Source: Candidatus Tenebribacter davisii (lineage in GTDB: Bacteria; Cloacimonadota; Cloacimonadia; Cloacimonadales; TCS61). From it: a stretch of DNA of 45,857 bases. This document shows positions 16,118 through 24,940 of this stretch, in pieces. Location: NCBI GenBank assembly GCA_030765535.1, contig JAVCCH010000178.1, positions 1 through 45,857 of the forward strand. The letters run 5' to 3'. The notes under the pieces are model-generated. The model was not told where the DNA came from. It did not search any database and was given only the letters and a program-made list of their open reading frames with translations. A program made the translations under genes and the position numbers. Each line of letters opens with the position of its first letter. Within the stretch, counting starts at the first letter, position 1.

Positions 16118-17178
16118 AAAGCTTCTCCACCACTAATTTCAAAACTTCTATGATCATTGCATAAACCTATATCAAATCTTAGATTAAAACGTTCATCAGT
16201 AAAAACTGAAAATCTAAATCCTCCACCGTAAGAACAATGTAGATTATTAGTAGAAAAATTTCGTACTTCAGAAGCAACTTCACCTGTTTCAAAAAAAAGA
16301 ACAAAGCCTAATCGATTTAAGATCTTAGAAGAAAAAGGAAATACACGATACTCTGTATGTAATGAGTACAATTTATTGTTAATAAATATTTCATCTGGGT
16401 ATGCACGAAGCTTATCACCTAGTTGAGGTAGTTTTTGAAAAGGAGCAATATCATCTGTAAATGTCACATTTGAAGAAATGGCAAAAACTTGATTCTCTGC
16501 AATGCTAAAATATTTGCTGGCTACAAATTGAAACTGGATATAATTATAATCACTACCAAACAAGTCATTATATCCATTGAATTCTAATTTGATAAGCTCT
16601 CCTTTGGTTGGATATGTTGCTGAGTTCCTAGTATCATACATGAGTCCACTTCCAAGTCCGATTATTGAGAATGGTTCACTCCCTGGTACTAACTGCTCTT
16701 GTAAAATTCCGTCTTCTTGTATCTTCTTTAGATTAGATCTATATAGTTCTGCGAATCCGAGTAAATACCAGGCGTTCTTGATCTTTCTTTTCACAATTAG
16801 ATCTATTGAAAATCTTTGTGAAGTATACTTCTCACTCTCAGCATTAAAATCGTTGTTGCCAATATCATAAAATTCAGATGGAAAATATTTGTAGGTAAAT
16901 TCAGTTTCAAACTCATATACCCCATTTTTTGTAAACAGGAAAGGTTCAAACATTAAGCTTAATTGCTTTTTTGATGTGTAAACTGCTTGAACAGTTAATT
17001 TCTGCTTTGGGATCTCTTTTGGAAAATCATTGAACTGAAATCTTGAATAACTTATCATACCTGCTAAAAAACCAGTTTCTTCAGAATATGAAAATTGCGG
17101 ATAAGCAGCGATATTAAATTTTGCTTCGAGTGGAATAATAAGTGAAAATAAAACAATAATTATACAAATAATTCGCAT
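16114..17178 (-). CDS. Omp85-type (BamA/TamA-like) outer-membrane barrel without POTRA domains
   Basis: 354 residues. A signal peptide at 1 to about 19 is followed at once by barrel sequence. YPQFSYSEETGFLAGMISYSRF resembles the 'SPETG' strand start of short surface-antigen (PF01103) proteins. GLGSGLMYDTRNSATYPTKGELIKLEF is the typical Omp85 barrel motif (D-TRN-xxYPTKG). No POTRA repeats precede it, in contrast to BamA or TamA, so it is unlikely to be the main assembly factor. The start overlaps the SDR stop by one base (TAATG). Function unknown; outer-membrane location is well supported. Confidence 0.85.
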   Translation of the reverse strand: MRIICIIIVLFSLIIPLEAKFNIAAYPQFSYSEETGFLAGMISYSRFQFNDFPKEIPKQKLTVQAVYTSKKQLSLMFEPFLFTKNGVYEFETEFTYKYFPSEFYDIGNNDFNAESEKYTSQRFSIDLIVKRKIKNAWYLLGFAELYRSNLKKIQEDGILQEQLVPGSEPFSIIGLGSGLMYDTRNSATYPTKGELIKLEFNGYNDLFGSDYNYIQFQFVASKYFSIAENQVFAISSNVTFTDDIAPFQKLPQLGDKLRAYPDEIFINNKLYSLHTEYRVFPFSSKILNRLGFVLFFETGEVASEVRNFSTNNLHCSYGGGFRFSVFTDERFNLRFDIGLCNDHRSFEISGGEAF

Positions 17179-17930
17179 TAAATCTTTCCGCCGGTTATAA
17201 AGAATTCCTCTCCTGTAATATAAGAATTATCTTTAGAAAGAAGAAATTTGCAAAGTCCAAAAATATCTTGGAATGAAGCACACCTTTTAAGTGGGATATC
17301 CCGTAATTTCTCTTTATAATATTCTTCGCGGAATTTTCGATAACTTTCAGAGAATTGGCTATCGTCAATTTTTATAGGTCCCGGAGATACGGTATTCACA
17401 ATAATATTATTGGCAGCTTCTTCAGAAGCAAGTGTCCTGCCAATATTTGCAATAGCTGCTTTAGAAGCTGCATATGCAGCACCTTTCGGAAGTCCGATCC
17501 TTGAAACATTTGAACCAAAAAGTACGATCTTGCCATAAGTGTTTTTCTTAAAATATTTAAGAGAAGTTTTTAAAATATTGAAAGTTCCAATCAGATTTGC
17601 ATTAATAATACTTTTCCATAGTTCAGGATCAGTATCAGCGAGGGAAATTATAATACTGCTTCGTGCTGTTGCTGTATGGATCAAACGATCCGGTTTCCAA
17701 TCTGTTTTAGAAATAACCTTTTCCAGTTTAATTTTAAGATCAGAATAATTAGAAAGATCAACTTGTAATGTTTTTACTTTTGCAGAATTATCTCTTACCA
17801 GATCTTTAATCCGATGATCATTTTTATGAATGATCAATATCAGATTTTCACCTTTATCACAATATTTCTTAGCAATGTAGGAACCTACATTTCCATTTGC
17901 ACCTGTTATAATTATAGCATTATTTTTCAT
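17178..17930 (-). CDS. SDR-family NAD(P)-dependent oxidoreductase
   Basis: 250 residues with a Rossmann fold. The nucleotide-binding loop TGANGNVG (residues 9-16) has the TGxxGxxG spacing rather than the classical TGxxxGxG. The catalytic residues S140, Y153 and K157 (AAYAASKAA) are present, with NTVSPGPI after them and the C-terminal ITGEEFFITGG typical of the FabG-like group. The substrate is unknown. It lies six bases after coaBC and touches the outer-membrane gene, so it is in the same operon. Confidence 0.92.
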   Translation of the reverse strand: MKNNAIIITGANGNVGSYIAKKYCDKGENLILIIHKNDHRIKDLVRDNSAKVKTLQVDLSNYSDLKIKLEKVISKTDWKPDRLIHTATARSSIIISLADTDPELWKSIINANLIGTFNILKTSLKYFKKNTYGKIVLFGSNVSRIGLPKGAAYAASKAAIANIGRTLASEEAANNIIVNTVSPGPIKIDDSQFSESYRKFREEYYKEKLRDIPLKRCASFQDIFGLCKFLLSKDNSYITGEEFFITGGKI

Positions 17931-17936
17931 ATTTTT

Positions 17937-19109
17937 TTACTTTTTTGCTAATCCTAAAATAGCATTTAAAATTTGATGAGCTGCGTAGAACTTATCGCCA
18001 CTGATTTTAGTTTCTATACTATTACTCAAAACAATGATTTCAGTATCATCTTTACCAGAAACTTTAAGGTTATTAGCACAAATATAATTCAAGTTCTTCT
18101 TTGTTAGCTTTTGCAGTGCATTTTCTTTAATATTTTCAGATTCAGCCGCAAAACCAACTAATATTTGTCCCTTTACTTTTTTCTCACCGAGTTCCTTTAA
18201 AATATCCTTTGTTCTTTTTAATTCAAGGTTCAGATCAGCTGATTTTTTTATTTTTTGTCTGGATGGATCTGCTGGTGTATAATCTGCTACAGCAGCCATC
18301 ATAAATGTAATATCATAATTTGGATAATCTTTGAGAATTGCTCTATACATATCCTGTGCTGAAATTGCTTTTACAGAATTCAAGTATTCAGGAACCTCGT
18401 CAGTAATAGAGGAATAGATCAATTTAACATTAGCTCCCCTTATATGAGCAGCACGAGCTAAGGCTAATCCCATTTTACCTGAAGAATGATTTGTTATAAA
18501 GCGCATAGGATCTATATCTTCTATATTGGCACCTGCTGTTACCAGAATATTTTTGTTTTTAAGGTCTTTTTTATAATCGAGGTATGTTATAATGTTGAAT
18601 ATTATTTCCTCGTTTTTGGGATATCTTCCTTTCCCTTCATAACCGCAAGCGAGAAATCCGAATTCAGGTTCCATAAAGAAATATCCAAATTTAGTAAGTT
18701 TTGTAATATTTTCTTGAACAATTGGATTTTCATACATGTGAATATTCATTGCTGGAATAAATAATACAGGAGCCTTTGTGGCCATAATAGTTGTGGAAAG
18801 CAGATCATCAGCAATCCCGAAAGTTGTTTTTCCAATTATGTTTGCAGTAGCAGGAGCTATAACTAAAATATCAGCCCAATCTGCAAGTGATATATGTTGA
18901 ATGTCTGCTTCAGCATTGAACATCTTAGTAATAACAGGTTGATGTGTAATTGATTTGAAGGTAAGTGGGCTAACAAATTCACATGCATGAGCAGTCATAA
19001 TAGTTCTTACTTCAGCTCCACTTTTTGTGAGTTTACTAGCAAGATCAACTGCTTTATAAGCAGCTATCCCTCCCGTTATTCCTAATAAAATCTTTTTATT
19101 TTTCAACAT
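17937..19109 (-). CDS. coaBC: Bifunctional phosphopantothenoylcysteine decarboxylase / phosphopantothenate--cysteine ligase
   Basis: Two steps of coenzyme A synthesis in one 390-residue protein. The N-terminal CoaC flavoprotein domain (about 1-180) has GITGGIAAYKA at 10-20, catalytic H72 (QHISLADWAD), PAMN at 119-122 and C155 in FLACGYEGKGR. The C-terminal CoaB domain starts near 187 with ILVTAGANIEDIDPMRFITN, followed by SSGKMG and AAVADYTP, then IKK lysines. First gene of the leftward six-gene operon. GGAGTTTATAG precedes the ATG. The 270-base gap upstream is shared with a divergent gene. Confidence 0.96.
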   Translation of the reverse strand: MLKNKKILLGITGGIAAYKAVDLASKLTKSGAEVRTIMTAHACEFVSPLTFKSITHQPVITKMFNAEADIQHISLADWADILVIAPATANIIGKTTFGIADDLLSTTIMATKAPVLFIPAMNIHMYENPIVQENITKLTKFGYFFMEPEFGFLACGYEGKGRYPKNEEIIFNIITYLDYKKDLKNKNILVTAGANIEDIDPMRFITNHSSGKMGLALARAAHIRGANVKLIYSSITDEVPEYLNSVKAISAQDMYRAILKDYPNYDITFMMAAVADYTPADPSRQKIKKSADLNLELKRTKDILKELGEKKVKGQILVGFAAESENIKENALQKLTKKNLNYICANNLKVSGKDDTEIIVLSNSIETKISGDKFYAAHQILNAILGLAKK

Positions 19110-19380
19110 CTATAAACTCCGTAATTCTAAGTATGCAAAGAATTTGCCGCTAACTTTTTTGTAAAGTTATTTGTTGGATTCAAATAAGTGTTTTCAGAAA
19201 CTTTAAATTGATAAATATAGGAGAAATTATAGGTAGAAAAGTTTTTAAAATAGATTGAAAAATGAGATTGAGTTTTATAATTAGCTTTTGCATTGACTTT
19301 TTAAAGTGGTTTTCAAAAAGTTTGACAAGAATAAATTGAAGATTAAAAAAATGTAATAGCATAAATAATTAGGAGGAAAA

Positions 19381-20352
19381 ATGAAAAAAGTATTTTTGAG
19401 TTTAATGTTTATAGTAATGATTACAGCACTGTTTGCCGGTGTTCAGGAGAAACTGGAACAGTTTGGTGAAGATAATGGCATAGTTTATGTAAAACCTTTG
19501 GTAACTGCATTTGGTACAACAATGAATACAGGGTTATTTAATACAGCCAAAGTTCTCAAACCTTTTACATTCGGTTTGAATGTGAATATGATGGCAGCCT
19601 TTGTTCCAAAGGAAGATAAAATATTCACAGCTATCAGACCGGATATTTCTATTGTTAATCCTAGTGATACAACTCAAGTTATTTATCTTTATCCAGTTGA
19701 AGAATTAGAATCTGCAACAGTTTTTGGAAAGGATGGAGCTACTTTTGAGCATAATGATCTTCTTAATGATATTCCGGGATTAGATGCATCACAATTGGAT
19801 TTGTCTTTGCCAAATGGAGCTAATTTACCAGCAGTTCCATTCTTAATGCCGCAATTTAACCTGGGTTTACCTTTTGGAAGTGAGATAATGGTACGTGGAA
19901 TGCCAAAAGTTAAGATCAGTAAAGATATTGGAGATATTGGTTTCTGGGGTGTTGGGCTGAAACATAGTATAGATCAATATATTCCACTTTTTCCTATAGA
20001 TATCGCAGTGCAGGCAGCATATCAAAATCTATATGTTGGTGATATATTGAAATTTTCAAATATCAATGCCAATCTTGAAGTTAGTAAAAAACTGCTTATG
20101 TGGACTCTTTATACAGGTGTTGGTTATGATAAAACAAATGTAACTGCTGAATACGATTATACATATCAAACCTTAAATCAAGCTAACGAAATTGAGGAAA
20201 TTGAACAGAATATCAAATTTGATGTCGATGGTGAAAATGATGTGAGAGCAACAGTCGGTATTAGATACAGCTTGCTCCTCCTTAAAATTTATGCAGATTA
20301 CACTGTTAGCAAATACTCAGTTTTCAATGCCGGTATTGGAGTTTCATTTTAG
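19381..20352 (+). CDS. Exported outer-membrane beta-barrel-like protein (DUF6588-like)
   Basis: 323 residues with a clear signal peptide (1 to about 19, ending LFAG) and alternating hydrophobic strands. It ends in FNAGIGVSF, the terminal aromatic expected of an outer-membrane barrel. It resembles short exported proteins annotated as DUF6588 in FCB-group genomes; the match is from memory and not certain. The strong ribosome binding site AGGAGG lies four bases before the ATG. The nitroreductase gene begins within its stop codon. The 271-base gap upstream is AT-rich, with a perfect TTGACA at 19322 but no clear -10. Confidence 0.75.
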   Translation: MKKVFLSLMFIVMITALFAGVQEKLEQFGEDNGIVYVKPLVTAFGTTMNTGLFNTAKVLKPFTFGLNVNMMAAFVPKEDKIFTAIRPDISIVNPSDTTQVIYLYPVEELESATVFGKDGATFEHNDLLNDIPGLDASQLDLSLPNGANLPAVPFLMPQFNLGLPFGSEIMVRGMPKVKISKDIGDIGFWGVGLKHSIDQYIPLFPIDIAVQAAYQNLYVGDILKFSNINANLEVSKKLLMWTLYTGVGYDKTNVTAEYDYTYQTLNQANEIEEIEQNIKFDVDGENDVRATVGIRYSLLLLKIYADYTVSKYSVFNAGIGVSF

Positions 20353-20912
20353 TGGAATTTAAAGAAGTAATTTTTTCGCGGAAAAGTGTAAGAAGTTTTA
20401 AGAATAAAGCAGTACCGGAAGAAATTATTAACGATATGATGGAGGCAGCAAGGCTGTCTCCATCTTTTCAAAACAAGCAGTGCTGGCGTTTTGTAGTTGT
20501 TCGGGATAAGAATATTATTAAAGAATTAGCTCTTAGAAGTGGATTGGTAAGTAAAGTTAATTTCTTTATTAAAGATGCCCCGCTGGTTATAGTTGCCTGT
20601 GCTGATCCAGCCAAAAGTGGAATAATGAATGAGCAAGATTATTATCTGGTTGATACTGCTATCGCATTCCAGCAAATGATGCTTACAGCATGGAATTATG
20701 GAATCGGAAGTTGCTGGCTGGCTGCTTTTAATGAACAAAAAGTAAGAGAAATACTGGAGATCCCAAAGAAAATCAGGATCGTTGCTCTTAGCCCGTTTGG
20801 ATATCCCAAAGAGAAAAAAACGGTTTATGAAAAAGCTTTGAAAGTATTTGCAGGTAGTAAAAAGAGAAATACATTTAATAAAATAGTTTGCTATGATAAA
20901 TGGAAGTTTTAA
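20352..20912 (+). CDS. Nitroreductase-family FMN oxidoreductase
   Basis: 186 residues. The N-terminal SRKSVRSFKNKAVPEEIINDMMEAA carries the FMN-phosphate-binding arginines of the nitroreductase family; SPSFQNKQCWRFVVV is the next family block and GIGSCWLAAF the later loop. It probably forms a homodimer reducing flavin-accessible compounds with NAD(P)H; the true substrate is unknown. It starts with GTG overlapping the TAG stop of the upstream barrel gene by one base, so it depends on translational coupling. The C-terminal 25 residues (basic) extend a little beyond the fold. Confidence 0.93.
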   Translation: MEFKEVIFSRKSVRSFKNKAVPEEIINDMMEAARLSPSFQNKQCWRFVVVRDKNIIKELALRSGLVSKVNFFIKDAPLVIVACADPAKSGIMNEQDYYLVDTAIAFQQMMLTAWNYGIGSCWLAAFNEQKVREILEIPKKIRIVALSPFGYPKEKKTVYEKALKVFAGSKKRNTFNKIVCYDKWKF

Positions 20913-20960
20913 TTTTTACAGAATTAGTTCTTAAGAATTATATTTAAACGGAGTTGTAAT

Positions 20961-22034
20961 ATGAAACTAAAAAAAGAATTTATTGAGAAATTGCCAAAAA
21001 CCGATCTGCATGTACATCTGGATGGATCAATTAGAATTTCCACAATTCTAGAATTAGCAAAAAAACAAAATGTAAAATTACCAGCGGATACAGAAGAAGA
21101 ATTAAAGAAAATAGTTTGTTGTGACATAGAGTGCCAAAGTCTGGATGAATATTTGAAAGCTTTTGATATAACCTTGAGTGTAATGCAAACCGAGGATGCT
21201 TTAGTCAGGACAGCTTATGAACTTGCTGAAGATGCTGCCAAAGAGAATATAAGATATTTAGAAGTACGATACTCACCGATCCTGCATACGGAAAAAGGAC
21301 TTAAATTAACTGTGATCTCTGATGCTGTATTAAAAGGGTTGAGGGAAGCTGAGAAGAAGTTTAATATTCGTACAGGTGTTATCATTTGTGGTATAAGGAA
21401 CATGGATCCGGATACTTCAGTTACATTGGCAAAATTAGCTGTAGCATATAAAAACAGAGGAGTTATCGGTTTTGATCTGGCAGGCGCTGAATACAATCAT
21501 CCAGCCAAAAAACATATGGAAGCTTTCTACCTGGCTCTTAACAATAACATCAATATTACGGTACACGCAGGTGAGGCGTATGGTCCAAAAAGTATACATG
21601 AAGCCCTTCATTACTGCAGTACTCACAGAATTGGGCATGGGACGCGTTTGATAGAGGATGGAGATCTTCTAAACTATGTTAATGATCATCGAATTCCGTT
21701 AGAAATTTGTTTGAAAAGTAATTTGCAAACAAAATCTGTTTCCAGCATTAAAAAGCATCCGTTGCGTTTCTATCTTGATTATGGACTGCGTGTTACTCTT
21801 AACACTGATAATAGGTTGGTTTCCAATACAACTCTTACCGATGAGTATATGCTTGCCATTAACGAATTGGGATTGGATTATGCAGATGTGAAAAGTATCA
21901 TCATAAATGGATTTAAAAGTGCTTTTATACCGTATCGGGAACGTGTTGTCCTACTTAATAAAGCGTTAGCTGAGATGGAAAAATTAGAAGAGGAAGAACT
22001 AAAAAGTAAAATTAAACTTGCTGATAATATTTAG
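20961..22034 (+). CDS. add: Adenosine deaminase
   Basis: Hydrolyses adenosine to inosine and ammonia in purine salvage. 357 residues, amidohydrolase TIM barrel. Zinc ligands are H17 and H19 (DLHVHLDG), H202 (VHAGEA) and D283; E205 and H226 (HRIGHG) are catalytic. The usual NTDDP is NTDNR here and the SN segment is CLKSNLQT, matching what I recall of the actinobacterial-type Add rather than the E. coli form. It follows the nitroreductase gene by 48 bases, with a weak AAACGGAG-like ribosome binding site. Confidence 0.93.
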   Translation: MKLKKEFIEKLPKTDLHVHLDGSIRISTILELAKKQNVKLPADTEEELKKIVCCDIECQSLDEYLKAFDITLSVMQTEDALVRTAYELAEDAAKENIRYLEVRYSPILHTEKGLKLTVISDAVLKGLREAEKKFNIRTGVIICGIRNMDPDTSVTLAKLAVAYKNRGVIGFDLAGAEYNHPAKKHMEAFYLALNNNINITVHAGEAYGPKSIHEALHYCSTHRIGHGTRLIEDGDLLNYVNDHRIPLEICLKSNLQTKSVSSIKKHPLRFYLDYGLRVTLNTDNRLVSNTTLTDEYMLAINELGLDYADVKSIIINGFKSAFIPYRERVVLLNKALAEMEKLEEEELKSKIKLADNI

Positions 22035-22046
22035 TTGAGAGGATAT

Positions 22047-23321
22047 ATGGAACTACTATACTTGTTTGCTGGAATTTTAATTGGCGGAATAATTATCGGG
22101 TTGTTTTTTTTCGGTAAAAAAGGCAAACAGGATGAAAAAATTAAACTATTTGAAAGTGAGATAATAAAATCAGAATCAGAGCTGAATACAGAACGAGAAA
22201 AAAGCACAAATTTGCTGTCAGAGATAGCCAAACTTGATACAATAAATCTGAACTTACAGGAAAAGTTAAATGATCAGAAGAAAGAGTTAGAAGAGTTGCA
22301 GGCAAAATTCACAGATGCTTTTAAGAATCTGGCGAATGAGATTTTAGAGGAAAAAACCAAGAAATTTACTGAACAAAATCGTGCAAATCTGGATGAACTC
22401 TTAAATCCATTAAAAGAAAAGATCAAAGATTTTGAACAGAAGGTAGAACATACAGATGAGAAAAACAGGATAAGCAATGCTTCGTTAATTGAACAAATTA
22501 AGGGACTCAAAGATTTGAATAAAAAGATCAGTGATGATGCCAATAACCTGACTAAAGCTCTGAAAGGTGATGTGAAAATGCAGGGCAATTGGGGAGAGGT
22601 GATCTTGGAAAGAATTCTGGAAGAATCAGGTTTGAGAAAGGGGATTGACTACGAAACTCAGGTCAGTCTAGTTGATGATGATGGTCATCGAAAACAACTC
22701 GATGTTAAAATTAATCTTCCTGAAGAGAAACACGTGATAGTTGATTCCAAGGTTTCTTTGGTAAATTATGAGCGCATGGTTACTTCTGAAACAGAAGAAC
22801 AGGCAGCAGGCTATTTAAAAGCTTTGAATCTCTCAATAAAATCTCAGATTGATGATCTTCATAAAAAGAATTATCAAGATTTGAAAGGCTTAAATTCTCC
22901 TGATTTTGTGATGCTCTTCATACCCATTGAAGGTGTTTTTGCAGTTGTTATGCAGCATGATAACATGATCTATCAATATGCCTACAATAAACAGATCGTA
23001 ATCGTGAGTCCAAGTACTTTACTGGCAACTTTGAGAACGATTGCTTTTATCTGGCGTCAGGAAAATCAAACTAAGAATGCTTTTGAAATTGCTCGACAGG
23101 GTGGTGCTCTTTTGGATAAGTTAAATGGTTTCATTGATGATCTTGAAAAGATTGATGTAAATTTAAAAAGAACTCAAGGTGCATATAATGATGCAGCAAA
23201 GAAGCTATCTACAGGTTCAGGGAATCTCATTTCACGTGCTAAAAAGATAGAAACTCTGGGTGCAAAAGCGAAAAAACAAATTCCTGAAAAATATATTCAA
23301 GAAGAAACACTAATAGAGTAA
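22047..23321 (+). CDS. rmuC: DNA recombination protein RmuC
   Basis: 424 residues. One N-terminal membrane helix (about 3-22) is followed by a charged region (about 28-140) with coiled-coil character and then the RmuC nuclease-like domain (about 160-380), which contains MQGNWGEVILERILEESGL, LDVKINLPEEKHVIVDSKVSL and SPSTLLATLRTI. E. coli RmuC limits inversions at short inverted repeats. The start at 22047 is preferred because AGAGG lies six bases upstream and the membrane helix follows; an earlier TTG at 22035 directly abuts the add stop. It converges on tcdA with an 8-base gap. Confidence 0.94.
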   Translation: MELLYLFAGILIGGIIIGLFFFGKKGKQDEKIKLFESEIIKSESELNTEREKSTNLLSEIAKLDTINLNLQEKLNDQKKELEELQAKFTDAFKNLANEILEEKTKKFTEQNRANLDELLNPLKEKIKDFEQKVEHTDEKNRISNASLIEQIKGLKDLNKKISDDANNLTKALKGDVKMQGNWGEVILERILEESGLRKGIDYETQVSLVDDDGHRKQLDVKINLPEEKHVIVDSKVSLVNYERMVTSETEEQAAGYLKALNLSIKSQIDDLHKKNYQDLKGLNSPDFVMLFIPIEGVFAVVMQHDNMIYQYAYNKQIVIVSPSTLLATLRTIAFIWRQENQTKNAFEIARQGGALLDKLNGFIDDLEKIDVNLKRTQGAYNDAAKKLSTGSGNLISRAKKIETLGAKAKKQIPEKYIQEETLIE

Positions 23322-23329
23322 AGAATAAT

Positions 23330-24064
23330 TTATATTTTCCCTGCTAATTTTCTTAAAACATAACTAGCAGCCCACATTCCCATAATTGCCGGTAGATAGA
23401 CTACAGAACCAAGTGTCCCTCTTTTCCTACCTTGAGTTGAACCCCATTCTTCTTTTGAACCAGCTTCAAAATCAAATTGAGGAATTGGTTGCTCAGTTGA
23501 GTATATTACCGTGATGCCTTTAAAAATACCTCTCCTGTGTAAATATTTTCGTACTTTACGTGCAAGAGGACACATGTGAGTTTCAGATATATCTGCCTGC
23601 ATAATTTTTGAGGGATCAAATTTTCCTCCAGCTCCCATTACAGAAATTACCGGTATCTTCATATTGTAAACTGATTCTAAAAGCTCAGCTTTTGGTCCTA
23701 AGCTGTCTATTGCATCAACGACAAAATCAACATTTTCTAAAAGTTCATCACGGGATTCACGTCTAAAAAAATCCGAATATATCTCAATTTTAACATTTGG
23801 ATTAATATCCAATAACCTATCTCGCATTGTTTCGGTTTTTAGTTTTCCAATTGTACTATGAAGTGCTGGAAGCTGCCTATTCAAATTAGACAGTCCGATC
23901 GTATCAAAATCAACCAGCAGTAATGAACCAATCCCACTTCTGGCAAGTGCTTCAGCAGCATAACTGCCAACACCACCCAAACCCATCACAGCTACTCTTG
24001 TTTTTTGAAATATCTCTATTGCTTCTTTTCCAAATAATAATTCAGTTCTATTAAATTGTTTCAT
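23330..24064 (-). CDS. tcdA: tRNA threonylcarbamoyladenosine dehydratase
   Basis: ThiF/E1-like ATP-dependent enzyme that cyclises t6A to ct6A at tRNA position 37. 244 residues, family length. The nucleotide loop GLGGVGSYAAEALARSG is at about 29-45, followed by the E1-family LVDFDTIGLSNLNRQ, DAIDSLGPKAEL, and the characteristic MGAGGKFDPSKI and HMCPLARKVRK. The sequence fits TcdA better than ThiF or MoeB, which lack these last two blocks. Ten bases separate it from the upstream tatD-family gene, suggesting co-transcription. Confidence 0.94.
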   Translation of the reverse strand: MKQFNRTELLFGKEAIEIFQKTRVAVMGLGGVGSYAAEALARSGIGSLLLVDFDTIGLSNLNRQLPALHSTIGKLKTETMRDRLLDINPNVKIEIYSDFFRRESRDELLENVDFVVDAIDSLGPKAELLESVYNMKIPVISVMGAGGKFDPSKIMQADISETHMCPLARKVRKYLHRRGIFKGITVIYSTEQPIPQFDFEAGSKEEWGSTQGRKRGTLGSVVYLPAIMGMWAASYVLRKLAGKI

Positions 24065-24073
24065 GCATGTTTC

Positions 24074-24817
24074 CTATAAATCTTCATGGAATATATTCTG
24101 GTAGCTCAAGTATTGAATTTCTTTTAATTCAGTTATGTCAACTCGAGTAATTTTTGAAATTTTTTCAACTGTCCACAGCAGGTTTTTTAAATGATTATAT
24201 TTTTCTTTTGAGTGCGGTGGTTTCTGATATGGGGCGTCAGTTTCAAAAAGATAAAAGCCGTGTTTTATGATTGAGCGTATTACTCCATCTTTAGGCAATT
24301 TACTACATACGGAAAAAGCAATGTCATAATTTTTGTAAACTTCAAAAACTTCTTGTGACCCCTTAAATGAATGCTGAATCCCGCGGATTTTCGGGAAATT
24401 ATTTTTTAAAATTTTATGCATTTCATAATACTGACGCACGTTGTGAAAAACAACAGGAAGATCATAATTTCTTGCCAAATCCAACTGCCTTAACAACATT
24501 TTTTTCTGCCACTCGAAATTGTTTTTTCGTTTATCCAGACCAATTTCACCAATAGCAATAATCTGCTTTTCATCACAGAGTTTTATCAAAGTTTTGAAAT
24601 CATTTTCAGCTGATTCATCATAATAGGGATGGATTCCAGCACACCATTTCATCCCGGGAAATGCATTGTCCTGATGCCATTCAAATTCTTTCTGGCATAA
24701 TGCAGAAGAAAAGAAATGTGTAATTCCAACTTTGTTAGCTTCTTCAATTTCATTCTGCAGGTTAGAAGCAATTCTTTCATCTGCCAGATGACAGTGTGCA
24801 TCTATAAGATTATTCAT
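24074..24817 (-). CDS. TatD-family metal-dependent hydrolase
   Basis: 247 residues, TIM-barrel nuclease family (metal-dependent DNase/3'-5' exonuclease). The N-terminal DAHCHL gives metal ligands H8 and H10. AGIHPYY, IGEIGLD (catalytic glutamate), VVFHNVRQYYE and HSFKGSQE follow in the usual order, and FETDAPYQ supplies the late aspartate. The usual PVxIHxR is FHNVRQ here. It precedes tcdA by 10 bases. Physiological substrate unknown, as for most TatD paralogues. Confidence 0.92.
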   Translation of the reverse strand: MNNLIDAHCHLADERIASNLQNEIEEANKVGITHFFSSALCQKEFEWHQDNAFPGMKWCAGIHPYYDESAENDFKTLIKLCDEKQIIAIGEIGLDKRKNNFEWQKKMLLRQLDLARNYDLPVVFHNVRQYYEMHKILKNNFPKIRGIQHSFKGSQEVFEVYKNYDIAFSVCSKLPKDGVIRSIIKHGFYLFETDAPYQKPPHSKEKYNHLKNLLWTVEKISKITRVDITELKEIQYLSYQNIFHEDL

Positions 24818-24829
24818 AAATATTTTTAA

Positions 24830-24931
24830 GTCTTTGCGAGTTTTCTTTCTACGGCATCAAACAAAGCAATCTCTATTGCCGAATGAGAAGAAAGAAATGA
24901 TTGCCGCGTCACTGTCGTTTCTCGCAATGAC
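24830..24931. repeat. Dispersed-type fold-back intergenic repeat
   Basis: The ends form an inverted repeat: GTCTTTGCGAG (24830-24840) and CTCGCAATGAC (24921-24931), one mismatch in 11. An inner pair GCAATC/GATTGC (24866-24871, 24899-24904) nests within. It resembles the GTCATTGCGAG...GCAATC class of dispersed palindromic repeats seen in many bacterial genomes. It fills the gap between the FecR-domain gene and the tatD gene, both leftward. Confidence 0.75.
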
Positions 24932-24940
24932 GGAGGAATC

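Noticed and set aside
19322-19350. Promoter with perfect TTGACA upstream of the barrel-like gene
   Set aside because: No acceptable -10 lies 16-19 bases downstream; only A runs are seen, so I did not list it.
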